NCBI RefSeq assembly: GCF_017744695.1
Contig: NZ_JAGIAS010000003.1
Span: 682,001 to 746,000, forward strand
Direction of reading: 5' to 3'
DNA: 64,000 nt
Source of the DNA: Dyadobacter sp.
GTDB lineage: Bacteria; Bacteroidota; Bacteroidia; Cytophagales; Spirosomataceae
This document shows positions 15,795-24,219 of the stretch, piece after piece. The notes under the pieces were generated by a model that was given only the letters and a program-made list of their open reading frames with translations, did not search any database and had not been told where the DNA came from. A program made the position numbers and the translations under genes. Position 1 is the first letter of the stretch. The number at the start of each line of letters is the position of its first letter.

Positions 15795-18110
15795 TTAAAA
15801 TTCGAGGCGATAATTCAGGATCGGCAGCATTCCTGTTTGGGTAATCAGCTTAACCCTGTCCTCTTTCTTGTTATAAGTGTAATCGAAGGCATTCAGCCTG
15901 TTGGTCACATTCTGGATATCGAGCGAGATGGTCGATGTGGTGCGCTTTTTATTTTTGGTATAACTCACCCGCAGATCGGTGCGGAAGTAGGCAGGCAGTT
16001 GTTCCGAATAACTCCGTGACCAATCGCGTTCCGTGCGGCCTTTCTCCCTTGATTTTTCCAGATCGATCGGCGTGTAGCGATTTCCGCCAGCCGCCAGGAG
16101 CTTGATATTAGCCGCGAAAATATTAGTCTTGCTCTTGCCAACCCTCCATTCCTTACCAGCCAGGAGATTCTGAACGTATTTCCCATTGAAACGACTATCG
16201 CGCTCGATACCGTCGCGGCCGGTGTATTTGGATTGGTACAGCGAAGTCGTGCTCATCAGGTAAATACCGGCAGTCAGCGATTTCTCGACAGTCAACTCCA
16301 AACCATAACTACGCCCCTTACCATCGCTTGTCAACGAATCACTCACAAAACCGCTGATCTCATTCAACTGCGAATTATAGAGCAAATAGGGCGTCGTCGT
16401 GTTCGCAGGACCGATCGGGATATTATAATGATGCTGGTAATACGTTTCCGCAAGTACGCGCCAGCTCGCCGACGGCCTGAACTCATAACCCGCCACCAAA
16501 TGCGCCGATTTGGTTAGTTTAAGGTTTTTATTGAGTAAATCAGTCTTGTCTTCCGACACTTTCACCTGCGCAAAATAGGTTGAGATGGATTCCGTTTTAC
16601 TATGCAAACCGGCACCGAAACTCACTGTCGAACGCGGCGCAACCGCCCATCTTACCCCCACACGTGGCTCGATCGAATACCGATTGTTCAGCCCGAGCAA
16701 CATGCCATGCAGGCCTGCATTCAGCGTAACGGTTGGCGTTAAACGTGACTTCCATTGCGCATAGGCCTGAAACAGCTGCGTATTCCCTTTCCGGTCCACA
16801 TTGATTTCGTAGGGGCCGTCTTCATTGTCCTTGTCATACAAGTTGAAATCCAGGTGATTGATGATCACTCCGAGCCGAACGGTATTACGTGCATTGAGTT
16901 TGTAATTATATAGAGAGGAGAGTCTAAGTGCCTGGTTTACAAATTTCTGCTGATAAGTAGCGTCGATATTTTTATCATAAAAATCGCCCGTCTGGCTCGT
17001 GGCTGAATAGGAGACAATGTTTTCCATATAGGATTTGCTGTTGATATAACGGAGGTAATTCACTCCGACCATACCACGATTGGACTTGAATGTCTCTTTC
17101 CAATCGTCGTCGTTGACTTTTGAAGTGCTGATACCGCCCATTCCCCAGACGCTCACCACCACCTTGTCGTCGTAAGGAATATATACCTTAAAAGCGCCGT
17201 CCTGAAAATCAATCGAAGCATCGCCGTTAAGATTAACGCCGATCTTATTAAGAACGGAAAGAGTAGAATAGCGGTAATTGGCCAGATAAGAAGCGCCGCC
17301 CTTCGCGCCAATGGGGCCTTCGGCGGCAAAATCAAGCCCAAGAATACCGGCCTGCATCGCGTATTCACGTTTTTCATTGTTCCCTTTTCTGAGTTTGAGG
17401 TCAAAAACACCGGATGTTGCATTGCCATATTCGGCTGGGAAAGCACCGGTGAGGAAATCGGAGTTCCCCAGCACGTTCGCACTCAATGCGCTGATTCCCC
17501 CGCCGCTCGCGCCTTCCTGCGCAAAGTGGTTCGGATTGGGGATTTCGACGCCTTCCATGCGCCACAACATTCCCTTCGGGCTATTTCCTCTGATAATAAG
17601 CTGATTACTACCATCATCGGTAGCCGCTACACCAGCAAACGACATCGCCATCCGTGCCGGGTCGTTCACCGAGGCCGCGAAGCGTTTCGTCTGGTCGACA
17701 GTAAATGAGCGGCCGCTTACGCTCACCATATCGTTTAAAGGGGCACCATTCTCTTTCTGCGCCTTCACAACCACTTCATTCAGCGCACGGAAAGATTCTG
17801 TAAGCTTGATATTCAACTCAACCTCTTTCCCCGAGCCTACATTGATTTCCTGCACAAATGCATCGTCATAACCCATGCTGGTAATTTTAAAAGAATGGCG
17901 GCCGACCGGCACTTTCTCGATGCGAAAATTCCCTTCGGTATCGGTCACGCCGCCGATGATAGGCGTCACGGAAGTCACGATCACGTTTGCACCTATTACG
18001 GGTTGTTGTGATTCGGTATCGATCACCCGTCCCTTAACAGTCTGGGCAGGCTGAGCAAAGGCCAGGGCGCTCACGGCCCCGGCCATTAAGGTCAAGATAA
18101 ATTTTTTCAT
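15795..18110 (-). CDS. TonB-dependent receptor with N-terminal carboxypeptidase-like domain
   Basis: 771 residues. Signal peptide ends near residue 19 (ALAFAQ), then a CarboxypepD_reg-like Ig domain (VKGRVIDTESQQPVIGANV, about 23-105), a plug domain (about 130-235, with LIIRGNSPKGMLWRMEGVEIPNP), and a 22-strand barrel ending in the outer-membrane C-terminus LNYRLEF. No SusD-like gene lies beside it, so it is not a classic polysaccharide-utilisation pair; ligand unknown. It is probably monocistronic: the next gene on the strand downstream is the unrelated stress protein and upstream is a toxin gene. Confidence 0.9.
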   Translation of the reverse strand: MKKFILTLMAGAVSALAFAQPAQTVKGRVIDTESQQPVIGANVIVTSVTPIIGGVTDTEGNFRIEKVPVGRHSFKITSMGYDDAFVQEINVGSGKEVELNIKLTESFRALNEVVVKAQKENGAPLNDMVSVSGRSFTVDQTKRFAASVNDPARMAMSFAGVAATDDGSNQLIIRGNSPKGMLWRMEGVEIPNPNHFAQEGASGGGISALSANVLGNSDFLTGAFPAEYGNATSGVFDLKLRKGNNEKREYAMQAGILGLDFAAEGPIGAKGGASYLANYRYSTLSVLNKIGVNLNGDASIDFQDGAFKVYIPYDDKVVVSVWGMGGISTSKVNDDDWKETFKSNRGMVGVNYLRYINSKSYMENIVSYSATSQTGDFYDKNIDATYQQKFVNQALRLSSLYNYKLNARNTVRLGVIINHLDFNLYDKDNEDGPYEINVDRKGNTQLFQAYAQWKSRLTPTVTLNAGLHGMLLGLNNRYSIEPRVGVRWAVAPRSTVSFGAGLHSKTESISTYFAQVKVSEDKTDLLNKNLKLTKSAHLVAGYEFRPSASWRVLAETYYQHHYNIPIGPANTTTPYLLYNSQLNEISGFVSDSLTSDGKGRSYGLELTVEKSLTAGIYLMSTTSLYQSKYTGRDGIERDSRFNGKYVQNLLAGKEWRVGKSKTNIFAANIKLLAAGGNRYTPIDLEKSREKGRTERDWSRSYSEQLPAYFRTDLRVSYTKNKKRTTSTISLDIQNVTNRLNAFDYTYNKKEDRVKLITQTGMLPILNYRLEF

Positions 18111-18175
18111 GGCTGGTTGTTTTGTAATTCTGACAACTCAGCCTGATGTGCCCCTAAAAATTTGTTGATTTTTTT

Positions 18176-18577
18176 TCAGCAATCCTCTAAACGGTTCCAG
18201 ATGACAGGTACATTATAGTGACGAAACTGTTTATCACAGGAAACCATTGTCATCTGCTCTAACAAGCATTGGGAAATGATCATCCGGTCGAATGGATCAT
18301 TGTGATGCAACGGTAATTTGCTTGTCGACAGTATGTGATCGAGCCCTATCGGCAACGGTTTGATCCCGCTCATTTCAATTGTTTCTAATACAGCACTTAG
18401 CCCTTCATGCAGTGCCAGCTTTCCTATCGCGTGCTTGATACCCATTTCCCAAAGAGATGCAATACTGACATAGCATTTGTTGGTTGAATCTTCTATCTGC
18501 CGACGTATGGACATAGGAAGTCTGCTATCCTCAGTAATATACCAAACGATAGCATGCGTATCCAATAGTAAATCCAT
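18176..18577 (-). CDS. vapC: PIN-domain toxin (VapC-like), second toxin-antitoxin pair
   Basis: 133 residues starting MDLLLDTHAIVWYI, which fixes the start at 18577 since the acidic LDTH motif is N-terminal in this group. Active-site candidates are D6, E44 (SLWEMGIK), D94/D97 (HHNDPFDRM) and D115 (SCDKQF), the order expected for a PIN RNase of the plasmid-maintenance subgroup. The antitoxin gene at 18579-18767 ends one base before this start. It is not closely related to the other PIN toxin at 3837-4247, so the two modules were probably gained separately. Confidence 0.88.
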   Translation of the reverse strand: MDLLLDTHAIVWYITEDSRLPMSIRRQIEDSTNKCYVSIASLWEMGIKHAIGKLALHEGLSAVLETIEMSGIKPLPIGLDHILSTSKLPLHHNDPFDRMIISQCLLEQMTMVSCDKQFRHYNVPVIWNRLEDC

Positions 18578-18578
18578 T

Positions 18579-18767
18579 TTAAAGCCAGTTAAAATCAATC
18601 GGATCGTCAAACCCATCCTTGATTTCGATCATGCCTTTCGCCAGACCAGCTACTCGCTTCTGGGGTGGTCTCGGCTCTTTGGGAAGTGATTCAATAAATT
18701 TCAGCACTGCCTTTTTGTTTTCGTCGGACAGTTCCAATAGCGTGAGGTATAGTCGTGTATCTGTCAT
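18579..18767 (-). CDS. DUF2281-like antitoxin of the second PIN pair
   Basis: 62 residues. An N-terminal helical segment (LLELSDENKKAVLKFIESLP) resembles DUF2281 antitoxins; the tail KGMIEIKDGFDDPIDFNWL is the typical toxin-binding end with acidic and aromatic residues (the pattern GmieIkddFdePLdDF). It is the first gene of the pair and is separated from the toxin gene by a single base, so the two are co-translated. Confidence 0.85.
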   Translation of the reverse strand: MTDTRLYLTLLELSDENKKAVLKFIESLPKEPRPPQKRVAGLAKGMIEIKDGFDDPIDFNWL

Positions 18768-18821
18768 AAGAGTTTTCGTTTAATCAAATTTACAAAAATA
18801 TCTCCTGACATACCACCCATC

Positions 18822-19472
18822 TCAAACCTCCCAACTCTCCAACCGATAAGCACTATCCCAAAACACATATTCCAACCGCGAAGCAGTCACATAAGCTTCG
18901 ATCATCTTCTTCCGCGTCGGCTCCGAAGCATGCTCGGCCAGCCGGTCGCAAATGTCGAGTGCCTTCTGCACGGAATGGGCGAAATCCTCGCCAGCATAGG
19001 CATTGATCCAGTTTTGATAGGGATTCGGACTTGCCTGATTGGCATAAATGTAGTCCCCGATTTGCTTGTAAATCCAGAAACAGGGCAGCAATGCAGCAAC
19101 AGCCACTTCGTAGGGTTCGAATGCGCTGGTTGCCATCAGGTAATTGGTGTATGCGAAACAGCCGGGTGCTTTGCCCGATTGGTAATCGATGACGTATTCT
19201 TTGAAATATCCCAGGTGCAATGCGCGCTCTACCAGAATCGCGTTTTGTGCAAATTGGAGGAAATCGAGCAGTTCGTGGCTGTTACCGCCCCGGGTACCGG
19301 CTACTGCCAATGCACGGGCAAAATCGGCCAGGTAGAGGGAATCCTGGTAAATGTAAAATTTAAACTTTTCGAGTGGCAATGTTCCTTCCTTCAACTCCTG
19401 ATTGAACGGGTGTTGCCGTATTTTTTCAAATATCGATAGCGCTTCGGCCCAGAGCAGGTCGGTAAATTTCAT
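18822..19472 (-). CDS. tenA: TenA, aminopyrimidine aminohydrolase (thiaminase II)
   Basis: 216 residues. TenA hydrolyses aminopyrimidine breakdown products of thiamin so that the pyrimidine can be re-used. The active-site set is visible: D44 in YIYQDSLYL, the catalytic cysteine C131 in LLPCFWIY, and the C-terminal glutamate in RLEYVFWDSAY. Its ATGA start overlaps the thiD stop by four bases (19469-19472), which indicates translational coupling. It is the last gene of the thiM-thiE-thiD-tenA salvage operon and its product feeds HMP directly to ThiD. Confidence 0.93.
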   Translation of the reverse strand: MKFTDLLWAEALSIFEKIRQHPFNQELKEGTLPLEKFKFYIYQDSLYLADFARALAVAGTRGGNSHELLDFLQFAQNAILVERALHLGYFKEYVIDYQSGKAPGCFAYTNYLMATSAFEPYEVAVAALLPCFWIYKQIGDYIYANQASPNPYQNWINAYAGEDFAHSVQKALDICDRLAEHASEPTRKKMIEAYVTASRLEYVFWDSAYRLESWEV

Positions 19473-20290
19473 GATAGAATCTGCATGGAAAGTGGTGAAA
19501 ATGAATGATTCAGCGGTCCGGGACCGTGACCTGTAACGACGTCCTTACCCTCCCTGATCGCTCCGGCGATGTATTCCTTGGCAAAAATGATCGATTCCGT
19601 CAGGGAATTACCCTTGGCCAGGTATGTGGCAATGGCCGACGACAAGGTACAGCCGGTGCCGTGCACATTCCTGCTGTCGATGTAATCCGATTCGAGGATC
19701 AGCGGCTCCTGCCCTCTTTGCGCCAGCACATCGTAAATGGTCGGCGCGACCAGATGGCCGCCTTTCAGCAGCACAGCTTTGCAACCTTTTTCCACCATTT
19801 GAATAGCCGCACCTTTCATTGTAGCAGCCGTGCGGATCTGGCCGCCAATCAGTATTTCCGCTTCATCAAGATTAGGTGTAATGAGGTCTGCTCGGGGAAA
19901 AAGCTCCTTCCAGAGCACTGCGACTGTCTCATCCTGAATCAATTTGGAGCCGCTGGTGGAAACCATTACAGGGTCAAAAACGACAAAAGACGGTTTGAAA
20001 CGATCCAGCGCCTGAGCGATAACCAGCGCCACTTCCGCGGTATTCACCATCCCGATTTTAACGGCGTCTACGGTAATATCCTCAAAAACAGCTTCCAATT
20101 GCTCCTGCAAGAATACCGGTGGTACAGGATGGATGGCCCGCACGCCCTGTGTGTTCTGGGCTGTGAGCGCTGTAATGGCCGAAGTTCCGTAGGCCCCCAA
20201 TGCGGCGATCGTTTTGAGGTCGGCCTGGATGCCAGCGCCACCTCCGCTATCGGATCCGGCAATGGTGAGTACAGTTGGGTAACGGTTCAT
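19469..20290 (-). CDS. thiD: ThiD, hydroxymethylpyrimidine/phosphomethylpyrimidine kinase
   Basis: 273-residue ribokinase-fold enzyme that phosphorylates HMP to HMP-P and then HMP-PP. Visible signatures: the N-terminal TIAGSDSGGGAGIQADLKT (about residues 9-27) and the C-terminal anion hole/catalytic base in NVHGTGCTLSSAIA (about 209-222), including the aspartate/cysteine region of the family. It begins 38 bases after thiE and overlaps tenA by four bases, so it belongs to the salvage operon. The thiE-thiD gap contains an array of GTCAGG words. Confidence 0.95.
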   Translation of the reverse strand: MNRYPTVLTIAGSDSGGGAGIQADLKTIAALGAYGTSAITALTAQNTQGVRAIHPVPPVFLQEQLEAVFEDITVDAVKIGMVNTAEVALVIAQALDRFKPSFVVFDPVMVSTSGSKLIQDETVAVLWKELFPRADLITPNLDEAEILIGGQIRTAATMKGAAIQMVEKGCKAVLLKGGHLVAPTIYDVLAQRGQEPLILESDYIDSRNVHGTGCTLSSAIATYLAKGNSLTESIIFAKEYIAGAIREGKDVVTGHGPGPLNHSFSPLSMQILS

Positions 20291-20305
20291 TTTGAATATT
20301 TTGAT

Positions 20306-20332
20306 GGTCAGGAATGGTCAGGTTTTGTCAGG
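20306..20332. repeat. GGTCAGG word array at the thiE stop codon
   Basis: GGTCAGG at 20306-20312 and 20316-20322 and GTCAGG at 20327-20332. On the coding (minus) strand these read CCTGAC words, the first containing the thiE TGA stop (20330-20328). A longer array of the same word sits at the stop of 38362-39624. Confidence 0.7.
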
Positions 20333-20975
20333 AGCTCTTCGCCGGCCACAATATAGATTCCTGAATAATTGCTTTAAGTTCCCGGGCCGCCTCACGTGGC
20401 GATGGCGCGCTGCAAATAGCCGATACCACCGCGATGCCATTCGCCCCGTTCAAAACGGCTTCGTGCGCGTTGCCCGTGTGGAGCCCGCCGATCACTACCA
20501 GCGGATGCCTGCTTTGCTGTCGCACCCATTGTAACCCCTCAAGGTCCCACGGCTGTTCCGTATCTGTCTTGGTAGGAGTTGCGAAAAGCGGGCTCACGGC
20601 AAGGTACGACAGGTTCCAATGCTCCGCTTCAAGGACGTCGGATTGCTTTTCAGCCGATAGTCCAATGATTTTGCCCTCGCCCAGCAATCGGTGGGCCGTC
20701 TGGAAGGGCATATCATTCTGCCCGATATGCACGCCGTCCGCATCCACAGCCAACGCTACATCCACCCGGTCATTAATGATCAAAGGCACATTATAACTTT
20801 CCAAAAGGTTTTTCAAACGCTTCGCGCGATCGATAAATGCGCGAGTGGAAAGCGATTTTTCCCGCAACTGCACCATCGTAACGCCGCCTTTCACAGCCTC
20901 TTCCACAACCCAGAAAAAGTCGCGGCCAAGGCATGCGGCTTCGTCGGTGACCAAATATAGTTCGAGGTTCAACAT
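20328..20975 (-). CDS. thiE: ThiE, thiamin-phosphate synthase
   Basis: 215-residue TIM barrel that joins HMP-PP and thiazole phosphate to thiamin phosphate. Family marks are VTMVQLREKSLSTRAF (residues about 33-48, pyrophosphate/pyrimidine site), LIINDRVDVALAVDADGVHIGQND (about 65-88), SPLFATPTKTD (about 128-138) and the C-terminal IGGLHTGNAHEAVLNGANGIAVVSAI. Start at 20975 gives a standard N-terminus. It lies between thiM and thiD; the 187-base spacer before it holds a four-hairpin mobile-type repeat, so coupling to thiM may be altered. Confidence 0.95.
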   Translation of the reverse strand: MLNLELYLVTDEAACLGRDFFWVVEEAVKGGVTMVQLREKSLSTRAFIDRAKRLKNLLESYNVPLIINDRVDVALAVDADGVHIGQNDMPFQTAHRLLGEGKIIGLSAEKQSDVLEAEHWNLSYLAVSPLFATPTKTDTEQPWDLEGLQWVRQQSRHPLVVIGGLHTGNAHEAVLNGANGIAVVSAICSAPSPREAARELKAIIQESILWPAKSS

Positions 20976-20990
20976 AATGCACTCATTTAA

Positions 20991-21155
20991 ATGCCGTCAG
21001 GCATGTAATATTGGTAGTAAATCATGCAATCTTCAATTTTCGGAAATGCTTGGGCATGTAACAACCATGCCAATTTATTCTATTGTTACATCCCTGACGG
21101 GATTTTCAAACATACGATTACAATCCGTCACTACCAATGTTTCATCGCTACGCGA
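20991..21155 (-). repeat. Four-hairpin REPIN-like element, copy A (within the thiamin operon)
   Basis: 165 bases filling almost the whole thiM-thiE gap. It contains ATGCC-GTCA-GGCAT (20991-21004), ATGC-TTGG-GCAT (21046-21057), ATCCC-TGAC-GGGAT (21090-21103) and TCGC-TAC-GCGA (21145-21155). The first two hairpins are followed by GTAAY and the third is preceded by GTTAC. The outer edges carry ATATTGGTAG and its inverse. On the minus strand it aligns along its length with copy B at 44704-44864. Confidence 0.85.
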
Positions 21156-21162
21156 CTTGTTA

Positions 21163-21960
21163 CTATTCCAATCTGATTTTACTCAATTCTGCCAGATGCG
21201 CCGGACCGACTTCCGCCAATTTATCCAGAAACTCAATCTGGAACGAGCCGGGCAACTTGGCATTTCGATAGGCCAATTCCCCGCAAACACCCATGGTAGC
21301 CGCTGCCGAAACCGCCGCTTCGAACGGATTGCTGCAAATCGCCGCAAATGCACCGGTTATGGCGGAAGCGGAGCAACCCATGCCGGTCACTTTGGTCATC
21401 AGGGGAACACCATTGGAAACCCAGCCAGTGTGACTGCCATGCACGACCACATCCACCGCACCACTTACGCTCACGACCGAGCCAAAGCGCGCGCTCAATG
21501 CTTGCGCGGCGCCGATGCTATCCATCGAGTCGGCTGTGCTGTCGACACCCTTTGTCCGAATGCTGGCGCCGGCCAATGCGAGTATTTCGGACCCGTTGCC
21601 GCGGATAATAGTCGGCGGCGCGGTTTCGAGTAACTCAGTCAGCACCTTGTTCCGGTAGGGCGTTGCACCGGCGCCTACCGGGTCAAGAATAATCGGTTTG
21701 CCAAGTTGGGTCGCCTTTTTCATCGCCAGCTTCATCGCTGCCACCCAATGCGCCGAGAGCGTGCCAATGTTGATCACCAACGCACCGGCGATGGAAACCA
21801 TGTCCTCTACTTCTTCCACCGCGTGCGCCATCACGGGTGATGCGCCCACCGCCAGCAAAGCATTGGCAGTGAAGTTCATCACAACGAAATTGGTAATATT
21901 ATGTACCAGCGGCGCCGAGGCACGCAGTTTTTCGAGGTTTGTTTCGAGTTGAATTGTCAT
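21163..21960 (-). CDS. thiM: ThiM, hydroxyethylthiazole kinase
   Basis: 265-residue ribokinase-fold enzyme that phosphorylates the thiazole alcohol for salvage. Start at 21960 gives the standard N-terminus (MTIQLETNLEKLRASAPLVHNITNFVVMN); a longer frame to 22152 has no family support. Conserved features include NITNFVVMNFTANALLAVGASPVMAHA (about 22-48), ILDPVGAGATPYR (about 98-110), RGNGSEILALAG (about 122-133) and the nucleotide/catalytic GMGCSASAITGAF (about 200-212, with the cysteine of the family). First gene of the salvage operon. I saw no TPP riboswitch in the 100 bases upstream. Confidence 0.95.
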   Translation of the reverse strand: MTIQLETNLEKLRASAPLVHNITNFVVMNFTANALLAVGASPVMAHAVEEVEDMVSIAGALVINIGTLSAHWVAAMKLAMKKATQLGKPIILDPVGAGATPYRNKVLTELLETAPPTIIRGNGSEILALAGASIRTKGVDSTADSMDSIGAAQALSARFGSVVSVSGAVDVVVHGSHTGWVSNGVPLMTKVTGMGCSASAITGAFAAICSNPFEAAVSAAATMGVCGELAYRNAKLPGSFQIEFLDKLAEVGPAHLAELSKIRLE

Positions 21961-22065
21961 TGGGGTTAATTTAATGCCTTCTCCTTTTAACCGATCCTCC
22001 TTCCACGTCACGAGCGAATGTAGTAGTTTTGGGTGGTTATCAAAAATCTCCACACTTCCCTGATC

Positions 22066-22740
22066 ATGATCAAAGCAGCAATTTTCGATATGGACGGCCT
22101 GCTCATCGACTCCGAACCGATGTGGACGGAAGCAGCGCGTTCTGTCATGCAAAAAGTCAATTTTGAAATCACCGAAGCACTTCGCCTCCAGACTACCGGA
22201 TTGTCTATCAAGCTATTTCTTGACTTTTGCCACCAAATCCAGCCCTGGAATACACCATCATTCGAAGAGCTTGAAACTGAAATACTTGAAAAGGCACATC
22301 ATGATATCCTGGCCCATGCCGAAGCCATGCCGGGTGCCGTTACACTGGTCAGAGAATTGAAAAAACAGGGCCTGAAACTCGCAGTCGCGTCGGCCTCGCA
22401 TATGGAGTTGATTGAAGGGGTATTAAAAAGACTGGAAATTATTGACTATTTTGACACCTGGCATTCCGGCGAGCTGGAAAAATACACCAAGCCCCACCCC
22501 GCGGTGTACCTCACGGCGGCTAAGAAACTCGGTGTTTTGCCCGAAGAATGCATTGCCTTCGAAGATTCGCACGCGGGCCTGCGCGCGGCACACGCAGCAG
22601 GTATGATCACGATTTCGGTACCCGCAGCGGAAGTTTTTGAAGATAAAAAATTTGATATGGCACATTACAAGATCCCTTCGCTTGAAAAGTACATTTTAAG
22701 CGAAATGTCGGGTGTGCCGCAAAGTGTGATCGAAAACTAA
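22066..22740 (+). CDS. HAD-superfamily sugar-phosphate phosphatase (YniC/HxpB-like)
   Basis: 224 residues, cytoplasmic. Start at 22066 puts the catalytic motif IFDMDGLLIDSEPMW (D8 nucleophile, D10 acid/base) at the N-terminus, as in beta-phosphoglucomutase/YniC-like enzymes. Motif II is VASASHM near 116, motif III the lysine in EKYTKPHPAVY near 140, and motif IV CIAFEDSHAGLRAA near 165-178. The helical cap (residues about 15-85) suggests small phosphosugars such as 2-deoxyglucose-6-phosphate; exact substrate unknown. Divergent from thiM with about 105 bases between them; followed by the histidine kinase gene after 28 bases. Confidence 0.9.
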   Translation: MIKAAIFDMDGLLIDSEPMWTEAARSVMQKVNFEITEALRLQTTGLSIKLFLDFCHQIQPWNTPSFEELETEILEKAHHDILAHAEAMPGAVTLVRELKKQGLKLAVASASHMELIEGVLKRLEIIDYFDTWHSGELEKYTKPHPAVYLTAAKKLGVLPEECIAFEDSHAGLRAAHAAGMITISVPAAEVFEDKKFDMAHYKIPSLEKYILSEMSGVPQSVIEN

Positions 22741-22768
22741 ACCTCGACCCTATTCCCGCTTACCCCGC

Positions 22769-24109
22769 ATGATCGGACTCCGGCATTTCAGTATTATGAT
22801 TATGATCAGGATAATAATAATTGTCCTGAGCGTCATTGCCCTCGCCTGGCTGGCGTCCAAGCACACCAATGAAACGCTGGTGTACATCCTCGGCACCATT
22901 TTCATATTCATTCAGGGTTCGCTACTATACCAATATGTCACGAATGTCAACCGCAAGCTGACTTACTTCCTCGAATCCGTACGGTATTCGGACTTTACGA
23001 TCAACTTCCGGTCGGACAATAAGATGGGCCGGACCTTTAAAGAACTTAACCAGCAGTTCAACGAAGTTTTACTCGCATTCAGGCAGGCGCGCGCCGAGAA
23101 AGAGGCCAATTTGCAATACCTCAACACCATTGTCCAGCATATCGGAACCGGTCTCATTACCTTCGATGCCAACGGTCAGGTAAACCTCATCAATAATGCC
23201 GCGCTGCGCATGCTGGGTATCTACCGCCTCCATCAGCTGATTGAACTCAAAGAGAAGCACCCGCGCCTTTATGAACTGCTCTCAGACCTGGACACGGGCG
23301 TCCGCGACCTTTACCGCACGCCCAACGACCAGCCACTCGCATTGCAGGCAGCCGCTATTCAGCTGCGCGGGATGTGGGTTAAAATTGTGGTATTGCAAAA
23401 CATCCAGACCGAGTTGCAGCAACAGGAAATCGAATCCTGGCAAAACCTCACCAGGGTGCTGCGGCACGAGATCATGAACTCGATGACGCCCATTGTTTCG
23501 CTCGTCGGCACCATGCGCCTGATCGTTAATGAAGATATAGAACGGTCCACAAATGATCAGGAAGCCGTAAACGACCTGAAAGAAGCATTATCGACGCTCG
23601 AAAAGCGCAGCAAAGGCATGATGCAGTTCGTGAACGCTTATCGCGATTTCACCACCTTGCCCAAGCCGGTATTCGCCAGCCTGGAAGTCGCCGAGCTTTT
23701 GCAGGAAGTATTACAATTGCTTCAAACGGACCTGACACAATCCGGCGTGCTCTGGAAGCTGTCTGTAAAGCCGGAGACACTCACCGTAAAAGCCGATGCA
23801 AGCCAGATCCAGCAGGTACTGATCAACCTCATTAAAAACGCCTCGGAAGCATTTTCAAACCAAACCAACCGCCTCATCACGCTCTCGGCTTACCAGGTCG
23901 ATGGCACGGTGATGATAGAAGTGGCAGACAACGGCGACGGCATCGAGCCAGAGGCATTGGAGAATATCTTCATTCCATTCTACACTACCAAAAAAACCGG
24001 CTCCGGCATCGGGCTAAGCCTCTCCCGGCAGATTCTGCAGCAACATAACGGACAGCTGAACGTTGAATCGCAGGTAGGAAAGGGGACGGTGTTTACGTTG
24101 GTGTTTTAG
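22769..24109 (+). CDS. NtrY-like membrane sensor histidine kinase
   Basis: 446 residues. Two N-terminal membrane helices (about 10-30 and 36-58) are followed by a HAMP-like linker, a PAS-like segment (about 115-210, IGTGLITFDANGQVNLINNA), the dimerisation helix with phosphoacceptor H233 (LRHEIMNSMTP), and a catalytic domain with N-box INLIKNASEAF, G1 VADNGDGIEPE and G2 TGSGIGLSLSR. The arrangement matches NtrY kinases that partner NtrC-type regulators; the only such regulator here is at 10029-11399, 11 kb away. A start at one of the internal Met codons 10-12 is also possible. Twenty-eight bases after the HAD gene, so possibly co-transcribed. Confidence 0.9.
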   Translation: MIGLRHFSIMIMIRIIIIVLSVIALAWLASKHTNETLVYILGTIFIFIQGSLLYQYVTNVNRKLTYFLESVRYSDFTINFRSDNKMGRTFKELNQQFNEVLLAFRQARAEKEANLQYLNTIVQHIGTGLITFDANGQVNLINNAALRMLGIYRLHQLIELKEKHPRLYELLSDLDTGVRDLYRTPNDQPLALQAAAIQLRGMWVKIVVLQNIQTELQQQEIESWQNLTRVLRHEIMNSMTPIVSLVGTMRLIVNEDIERSTNDQEAVNDLKEALSTLEKRSKGMMQFVNAYRDFTTLPKPVFASLEVAELLQEVLQLLQTDLTQSGVLWKLSVKPETLTVKADASQIQQVLINLIKNASEAFSNQTNRLITLSAYQVDGTVMIEVADNGDGIEPEALENIFIPFYTTKKTGSGIGLSLSRQILQQHNGQLNVESQVGKGTVFTLVF

Positions 24110-24120
24110 GCCTGCGGCCC

Positions 24121-24151
24121 GACGGCCGACCATCGACCGCCGTCGGCCGTC
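24121..24151. repeat. Perfect-arm GC hairpin after the kinase gene
   Basis: GACGGCCGAC and GTCGGCCGTC form a perfect 10-base stem with an 11-base loop, 12 bases after the kinase stop, followed by AAAAATT rather than a T run. A word-related GC palindrome (GGGCGGCGGTCGGCGG between TTGAC and GTCAA) lies at 13440-13464. Probably transcript-end structure or repeat. Confidence 0.6.
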
Positions 24152-24219
24152 AAAAATTCCTAACGTTACAACCTTCTCCCCCACCTCGTTGTCTTGCAAC
24201 AAACCTAAATGAGAACCTG

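Noticed and set aside
15795..18110. SusC-type receptor of a polysaccharide locus
   Set aside because: No SusD-like gene or glycan enzyme gene is adjacent, and the barrel lacks an obvious SusC-specific pattern.
21961..22065. TPP riboswitch upstream of the thiamin operon
   Set aside because: The conserved thi-box blocks (CUGAGA and ACCUGAUCUGG) are not found on the minus strand in this gap.
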